A stretch of DNA of 64,000 nt, taken from assembly GCA_024500155.1 (NCBI GenBank), contig CM044858.1, positions 28,352,786 through 28,416,785 of the forward strand. The letters are read 5' to 3'. The notes below the pieces were generated by a model, which made no database searches, was not told where the DNA came from, and was given only the letters and a program-made list of their open reading frames with translations. A program made the translations under genes and the position numbers. The number at the start of each line of letters is the position of its first letter. The first letter of the stretch is position 1. Origin of the DNA: Chenopodium formosanum (taxonomy: Eukaryota; Streptophyta; Magnoliopsida; Caryophyllales; Amaranthaceae). This document shows, piece after piece, positions 57,468 through 64,000 of this stretch.

Positions 57468-58933
57468 TGGTCGAAAGTAAATGGGAGATGGATCCTGTGG
57501 GGATGCTTGTGGTGGTTTTCTTGTACGCCTCTTAGGTATAAGAGGTTGTTGAGGTAGCGACTCAAACCGTAACAGTCTACCCCTTCTTCTTGACCAAGTG
57601 CTGTGAAATGAAATAAAATCACTTAATTGTTTGACTCATTGGAAAGGAAGGAAAAAAAAAGACATTTGAAAACAGGTGAGAAAACTCCACTTATTTTTTT
57701 ATGACGAAAATGGGGGTGCATGAACCTAGTATACGATCATAAACGACATGGTGCATGACTCAAGTCGGAACATAAAGAAAGTGTGTGGACTATTCTTAAC
57801 TCGTGAGTGATTAAGTTATGTCATAAGACTCGTGGTATGATCGTATGGCTAGACATATGAACAGTAACCAAAATGACTTATGCAAGGACCAAATTAATAC
57901 GGAAGACTAAAGGAAAACTAACTGGACTTATTTTCTAGGCACCGTGACACGGCAAACTGTACCGTGTCACGGCACAAGCTGACGTGGCACGGCAAATTTA
58001 TTTATTTATTTTTTTTTTTGAAATCCACCGTGCCATGGTGGACTCTGCTGTGACACGGTGGGCTTTCCCGTGCCACGGTGGACTCTGACGTGGCACGTCA
58101 AATTTTTTTATTTTTTTATTTTTTATTACTATTTTTTTGACGCTAATTACTAAGTGAGTACAGTCCATTGGCAATTGTTAGTCATAAAATATTCCACCAT
58201 AGACAAAGAAAGATCGTTAAGGTTAGAACAAAACGATCAAATATACACACATAGAACACGTAGACACAATGATGAAAAGAAGAGTTCGCAACCTAAGGTC
58301 AAGTTCTATGTTCCACTATGGTCAAGCTTTGGGTGTCAAAAGGGTACCATGGTTAAGAGTTTGGACGCGTTAGCAAGGCAGCCTCCCTTGAGGGTGTATG
58401 CCAACGGGCGGCTCCGCGAGTTTGTGATGAAATCGAACTCGACTCCATGGTTTGGGTGGATTTAATAACTCGGATGAACCCTTAATGCCATGAGCGTTTT
58501 TGGGTTGATAGAGCTTAAATCCCCCGGGGCTAAGACGTATGTAGAACACATACGTTTTTTCAGAAAAATCGAAGGAAGTTGACTGTGAGAAGAGAAAATA
58601 AGCCACTGGACTGATTTAAGGACTGCTGTGACACGGCAATCACCACTGTGTCACGGTGCTGTTCACCGTCAGACGGTAAACTGCACCGTGACGCGGCAGT
58701 ATCTGCCGTGACACGGCAGTCAGAAAATCTGACTGGTGCCCTATTTTTTTTCGTACGCAATCAAGTTGTTCAATTTTTCCTACGGGACAGATCTAAATGC
58801 GACGTTAAAACGTCTATGCTTATGCAAAAATGCCAAATTAAACACAGGAATATTTTTCAAGAATCTTTCAAGTCTCATCCACTCATCTCAATTAAATACC
58901 GATCACTCAAATCGATAAATAACCAAGAATAAT
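57468..58933 (-). other. Leader of the gag-only Tat-like element
   Basis: Non-coding. Contains the leader block shared with the 41003 element (GAGTTCGATTTCATCACAAAC, minus strand near 58440) and two clusters of CCGTGACACGG-type motifs (57945-58110, 58620-58725). Small ORFs overlapping these are not supported. Confidence 0.6.
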
Positions 58934-58953
58934 CCTCCCCAGTGGAGTCGCCA
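58934..58953 (-). other. Primer-binding site
   Basis: The minus strand reads TGGCGACTCCACTGGGGAGG, three bases inside the LTR. Identical to 42061-42080. Confidence 0.85.
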
Positions 58954-58956
58954 AAT

Positions 58957-59960
58957 TGTAGGCGTCGCTCGAAGTGCGCCTACGTAAAAGCATGTTGTGA
59001 ATATGCTTGGCACTCATAGGAAGTGGGAATTGACATATACGATTAGGGACAAGGAAAGTAGGGAGCCGCCAACAAGTTTTTAAGGAACTTGTAAACCGTT
59101 CACGGATCATAGAAGGCAACCACGAAAAGGGACAACGATAGGCAACAACGATTGACCCGTGAAGGTTACACCCCATTCATAATCCATAAGATTACTAACT
59201 CCATATGGTTCGGAACCACGAAAGGAGGATCGGGGATGATGGTATGAAGTGAGTCATGGAGTTACATTCGCCCGTATTGGCCTCTACTCGATTCTTATAA
59301 TGAAAAGCATTCCTGTGATCTCAAAGGCATACAAACAAATATTCAATTTGCTCCAAACTATTATTAAGCTAAATTGGTTGAATATTAATGCAACATATAA
59401 TTCTAGAATATTAGTGATCACTTGATTAAATAACAAGATTAAAAAGGAACCTAAACCGGTTGTCCAAATTATCTTATTAGGCGTGATTTTCAATTACATA
59501 TTCCCTTTAACATGCAATATGGTGATTAATAAATAATAATAGAATAAACATTAATATTGGAAGCAATTCAACAATAATAGCGTTAGTCAAATCAAATAAT
59601 AATAATAATCATGATATTAGCAATACAAATTAATAATAAGTAATTAAATTAATTAATTACTCACATTTCGCGCGTTCCTTAAAATTGCTACATCATGAAT
59701 AAATTGTTAGTAACTTCAATAAAAATAAATCAAATTAAAAAAATTAAATTAAATAAAAGTAGAGTTGATTTGGTCCAAACCCTCAGTTAATTATACCTTT
59801 CACGCCTTGGTTTCAGTATAGAACTTCGGGTATTATATGGACTCCTTGGAGTGCTTAGGGGAATTATTATGGAAGAATAAGAAAGCTAGAAATTAGGTTA
59901 GAGAGGGAGAAGAGAATGATTTTAGGTGTAAGGTGAGAGAGAATGATATTTGGTGGAAAA
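58957..59960 (-). repeat. 5' LTR (element orientation), truncated by insertion
   Basis: First 1004 bp of the LTR, matching 51325-52295. It includes a small extra stretch (CATGATATTAGCAATACAAATTAATAATAA region near 59609) absent from the left copy. Broken after GGTGGAAAA. Confidence 0.85.
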
Positions 59961-61400
59961 TGAAAGGAATGGTGTCCTTCGAACAAGTGTACTATTCCGT
60001 TAGCGGGTTCAGAATTATTAGAAAGCTAATATATTCAGTAAGGTCAAGTGATCGGAATGCCTGGGTGGAGGCCGCTTCCGATCAGTAATATTAATGGATA
60101 ATTAATGTTACAGCTTAATCTTGACTGAACCCTTTGAGTCACACCCAAGCATTCAACAAACCGAAACGACGAATTAATTCGGAAGGAATTAATGAGTCGA
60201 CCGAGTAATATTTATTTAGACGTCGGAAATTCGAGCTTAGAGCGTCGAAACCGAGCGTCGGAGGTCGAGTCGAAAAATAGTGAAAGACGAGACGAGAAAT
60301 AGTAATAAATCAACAAAAGACCGAAATACCCCTAGCATCGGAATGCCCTAGCAAACCGAGTGCTAAGGGCGTATGGGCCTAGCATGGTGGCTAGCATGCG
60401 CACCAAGCCGAGCCTAGGCTGGCTGGTGCGTGCTAGCGCACTCATGCTAGCATCGCAAGGCTAGGCGCTGCCTAGTGCGTGCTAGCATGCTAGGCGCAGC
60501 CTTGTGCGCGCAATGGCTAGCAAGTCATGCCGCAACAAGCTGCCGGAGCTAGCACGCTAGGCGCGCCAGCTCGCAACAGCTAGCAGCAGCATGGCTAGGC
60601 CATTGCTTGCTGCCTAGCAGCGCTGGCCAAGGCACAAGGCCAGCAGCAGCAGCCCGCACAAGCATGCTGAGCGTGCTGGCCAGCAGCAGCAGCAGCCTGC
60701 ATGCAAGTGCTGAGCTTGCTGGGCGTGGCTGCCACGGACAGCAGCACATGGCAGCCCACCTTGGCTGCCTTGGTGCCCAAGGGTGGGTGCCATGTGGCTT
60801 GTGGTCCTTGAGTGTGTGGGGAGTGAGGTGGCCGGTTATGGGAGAGGGAGTGGGGAGCAAGTTTTGTCCCCCCCCCCCTTCTCCAAATGGTCCTCACCTA
60901 ACCACTCACATGAGCTTGCCACTTGTTGATTTATTACTAGCTTGATTATTGATTTTATTTTAGCTTTAAAATAAAATGGAAAAATCATACTATCCCACAT
61001 TGATGGGAGAGTAAATGATACTCCCATCATTTCCTATAAATACCCAAGTATGGGCATTGGGAAAGATGCTTGAGTAAGAGTTGGAAAAGGCATCACAATT
61101 AGTGAAAACCTTTGAACTCAATATTATTACTCGGGTTTTGTTGGTCGGGTCTTGCTAACTCCAAGACATTGGACCTAGTCGGTTTTGTTGGTGCGGGTGG
61201 ACTTCATTGGAGGTCTCCGTGCGAGCGGGACTTGAAGCTTTCAAGTAAGAGCTCATTTGGAGCGAAGCACGCGTCAAGGGTAATTAGCTTATCTTAATCT
61301 TGTGATTAATTTAATTATGTTTATGGTTTTATTTATTGCGAGTGCGGTCTTGGTTTTGGGTTTGTTTTCCGCGGTGAGTCGGACTCACCAAACCCCAACA
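59961..61400 (+). repeat. 5' LTR of the 59961 element
   Basis: 1440 bp TG...CA. A plausible TATA (TATAAATACC, 61036) with GATGCTTGAGTAAGAG after it suggests the transcript start near 61070. Confidence 0.6.
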
Positions 61401-63289
61401 GCGGTATCGGAGCCTCGCTCGTTTATTTTAAAATCATAATATTTTCAAGGTGTCATTATGGCTTATTTTTCTGGTTTTAAGTTGCTAATTATATTAGTAA
61501 CTCGTTTTTTTCAAATTTTACCTCGTTTTAGAGCTATCTTCAGCCCCGAACCCAGATTTCGACCCAAAAATAGTGAATTTTGGGTGGAAAAGGTGTTCTG
61601 GAAATGGTTTTACCCTTTTAGGGCTCGATTTTTAGCCAGAAAACGACCAGAAATGCATTTTTCGAGGGATTTTTCGTTTTGACGAAAAATTTTAAGTCTT
61701 TCTAACCTTGAAAATTGATTGCATATTTATGGTGGTTATGTAAATGGTTCTTTCCTTATTTTATATGCATTTTTAGACCACTTTAAGCATGATTACTTGG
61801 TAGTAATTGGTGCTTGAAAGTTTGGTTTTATTTTTTCACATAATTGCAAATTAATTGCATTGAGTGTGAAATAGTTGTTCTTTGATGCTTCCAAGTATTA
61901 AAGATTCAATCTTTACTTATGATAAGTGATTGAAACTTTGAGTTACTAAATTCCATGAATTTTGGTTAAACTTTGTTGATTTAATCATTTTTTAGTTGAT
62001 TGGAATCATAAAGTTTAAAACTTGTGATAGAAATTGGTTTATCTTCATATTGGAAGATATAATTTTTCATGAAGTCACAAGTATTAAAGTTGGAGTCTTT
62101 ATTGAACTTATGTTCATTTTTCCAACTCCCTTTTATTTTGTCAAAATCTCAAGATTAATTTAAAGTGATTAAATTAATAGTGAGAAATGCCCTAATTTAT
62201 TTTGTTACACCAAGTTAAACCAATTTTATTAAAGAATGATTCTTGGTAATAAATTTGGTTAGTTGCTTTGGATGAATTATTTAAGTTGGACTTGTTATTT
62301 TTCATTTTTCCTCAAAATTGATTCTAAAATTAATTTAGAATTGATTTATAATGTCACACACAAAATTCGATAATTTTCGAAGCATTAGCACGCAACACGA
62401 GGCCTAAGAGCCCCGAGCTAGCTCTCGGCCAGCTGGGCTGCTCACGCAACCCATATGTGGCTGCCGAGGCTGCTGGGTGCTTCGTGCTTAGGTGCGTGGT
62501 GCTGTGCGACTGTGTGTGCGAGGAAGGGCGTGGGCTGCTGCTCGCTGCCAGCCACTTACCGCACCAGCCAGCAACAAAGCAGCAGCATGGCGCAGCAGCA
62601 GCATAGTGCTGTGCGCGCTGTGCGTGCTGCTACGCTTGGCTTGGCTGAGCGTGGCGTGTGCGAGCACAAGCAGCCCATGGGCATGCTTGGTGTTGCGGGG
62701 GTGCGAATGGGTATGTTACGAGCTTGTTGTACGGTACGTACGATCCCATAATTGGCACAATAACCCCGGGTTATTAAGGCGATGCTATTTTAAGTTAATT
62801 TTAGCATTGCTTAATATGTAAATAAGGGCAATTTTGGGTTCCAAGTCTTTGTGCTAGGCACTTAGACATTATGGAATACGTAATTTTGCTTAGATTGTCG
62901 TTTTAATTATTTTAATTATTTTGTTTATTTAATTAAAATTTTTGAGGCTAGGCCTCGGGTTTTTGAGCGACATTTGCAAAATTAATTTTGACAAATATTT
63001 GGGTTCACCGACTTAATTAATTGGATTAGTTAAGATTGGATGCGGAATTTAGTGGGAGCGTCTCTTAGTTATTACCATAACCGGTTAAAACAACTTTGAC
63101 TAGTTTAATTAGGCGTGTTAATTGAATTAACCACCTAGATTAATTACTAGTTCCCGCGCGGTTTTATGCATTGTTACTTGTTTGATCGTTGTAAAATGCA
63201 TGGGCCATTCACAGATAGTGAATGGATGAATGGAATGTAAAATTCTCTCACAGGTTTTATGAAATGGCAACTAGTGGGGCCCGATTAGG

Positions 63290-63362
63290 ATAGAAAATAC
63301 GGACTGTGATCCGTGATGTATTTTTGTAAATCTAAATACGGTCTGCGAACCGTTGAGTATTT
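63290..63362 (+). repeat. Paired small hairpins in the 59961 element leader
   Basis: Two ~39-bp tandem blocks, each AATACGG...GTATTTTTGTA. The stems ACGGA/TCCGT (63299-63314) and ACGGT/ACCGT (63338-63353) both pair. Confidence 0.5.
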
Positions 63363-64000
63363 TTGTACCTTAATATTTAGATTAGTCCTAATCGTAGTAA
63401 CTAGCAATTATATTATTTGGTCAAGTCTTGAAGACGGAGTTCTTAGAAGACGAAGCCATGAAGTTGCAAAAGAAGACCTTTTGAAGACTTGAAGATCTCA
63501 AGGGGTCATGCTAGTTGCCAAATGCATCTCTATTTATGTTTTCGATATATATTGTTTATATATTTGAATTATATGTTAGATGCATGGTTAGGATTTCGAA
63601 TGTTGAGATGATTAATTAAGTTCACTTAAATCAACCAACATAGAAACCCTAGGTCCCTTAAAATTGAGTAAAACTTGCCATTCCAAAACACACTTACCAA
63701 CCGAACGAGGGTAGTGATGGGCTACGCCAAAGCGAGGCATCACTACTTCTCCAAGGAACGTAAGGCATACTAGGTATGCAAGTGGTTTTGGTTATACTCA
63801 ACGATATGAGTGATGGAGTCCTAACATGTCGTGGCAAAGTGAATAAATTGTTTAGAGAGCATTGGATGCGACGATTTATTCAACCAAGAGTGGCTTGGAG
63901 CCATTAGCAAAGCGTTGCTTACCTTAGGAGATTGAGTGTTAAGACAAGCCAAAGCATGCTTAACCACTCTTTGTTTCTTTGGATCTTGGAATCGACTTAT

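Larger units (their letters stand above)
51325..59960 (-). mobile_element. Tat-like gag-only LTR retrotransposon, right end cut by another element
   Basis: Minus strand. 3' LTR 51325-53246 (1922 bp), polypurine tract (minus AAAGTGGGGGCTTC, 53247-53260), tandem repeats and 3' region, Gag (57467-56346), leader, primer site (58953-58934), and the first 1004 bp of the 5' LTR from 58957. At 59961 that LTR is broken by a new LTR element. Only about 3.1 kb separates Gag from the 3' LTR and it shows no protease, RT, RNase H or integrase. The target duplication cannot be checked because the right end is outside. Confidence 0.85.
59961..64000 (+). mobile_element. LTR retrotransposon, 5' part, running off the window
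   Basis: LTR 59961-61400 (1440 bp, TGAAAGGAATGG...AACCCCAACA), immediately followed by GCGGTATCGGAGCCTCGC, a close relative of the tRNA-Met primer site (TGGTATCAGAGCC), so the element reads plus. The interior to 64000 is leader-like: no Gag yet. GC-rich blocks with GCTAGC and CAGCAGCAG (60340-60780 in the LTR, 62380-62750 inside) contrast with the AT-rich rest. ORFs in these blocks exist in several frames and both strands and look accidental. Confidence 0.7.

Noticed and set aside
60549..60945. Ala/Ser/Cys-rich ORFs on both strands
   Set aside because: GC-rich repeats inside an LTR; all frames are open by composition.
62455..62821. ORFs of 98 and 109 codons
   Set aside because: Same low-complexity GC-rich type, no domain, inside an element leader.

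Overview
The window is AT-rich plant nuclear DNA, almost certainly from a eudicot. It has spliced genes with GT/AG introns, very high transposon density, tRNA-Met primer sites next to LTRs, Stowaway-type MITEs, Helitron ends and a tRNA-derived SINE. I cannot name the species. There is no bacterial-style operon, CRISPR array, rRNA or functional tRNA gene.

Genes. (1) Positions 314-17732 (+) hold a complete 12-exon gene for the plant homologue of the conserved KIAA0930 (DUF2045) family, 388 aa. Its 1.17 kb of coding sequence is spread over 17.4 kb because the introns are packed with transposons: a gag/protease-only Ty3/gypsy element, a Helitron, Stowaway MITEs, an RTE LINE holding a TIR element, three very short LINE-tail insertions and a SINE. 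(2) Positions 36928-37353 (+) are an intronless 141-aa bZIP transcription factor. (3) Positions 39842-48381 are a poly(A)-tailed retroposed sequence with a 13-bp target-site duplication. It carries a TPR co-chaperone-like ORF fused in frame (one TAG between) to what looks like a LINE ORF1 tail. A 6.45-kb LTR element (41003-47456) later split it.

Between and after the genes the window is a transposon nest. 18.6-19.1 kb: Ty1/copia pol relic. 19.7-21.6 kb: Helitron. 22.3-23.3 kb: purine-rich tract. 24.0-25.2 kb: two more Helitron 3' ends. 25.3-26.9 kb: solo LTR. 26.9-28.1 kb: TIR element with a nested MITE and a large AAT microsatellite. 28.2-28.6 kb: related TIR element. 28.6-35.9 kb: LTR and 3' region of a Tat/Athila-like element (minus), interrupted by a non-autonomous CACTA element (30811-33911) that itself holds a solo LTR (31047-32462). 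38.1-39.8 kb: two Stowaway MITEs and a complete 564-bp TRIM.

From 48.4 kb to the end: a Helitron 5' end, AAT and TTACTCG tandem repeats, then a CACTA terminus (51188) cut by a Tat-like, gag-only LTR element (51325 onward, minus). That element's right LTR is cut in turn by another LTR element (59961 onward) that runs out of the window. The two Tat-like elements (41003-47456 and 51325-59960) share primer site, leader and 3' region. Each carries its own private tandem repeat in the 3' untranslated region, and both lack pol, so they depended on proteins made elsewhere.
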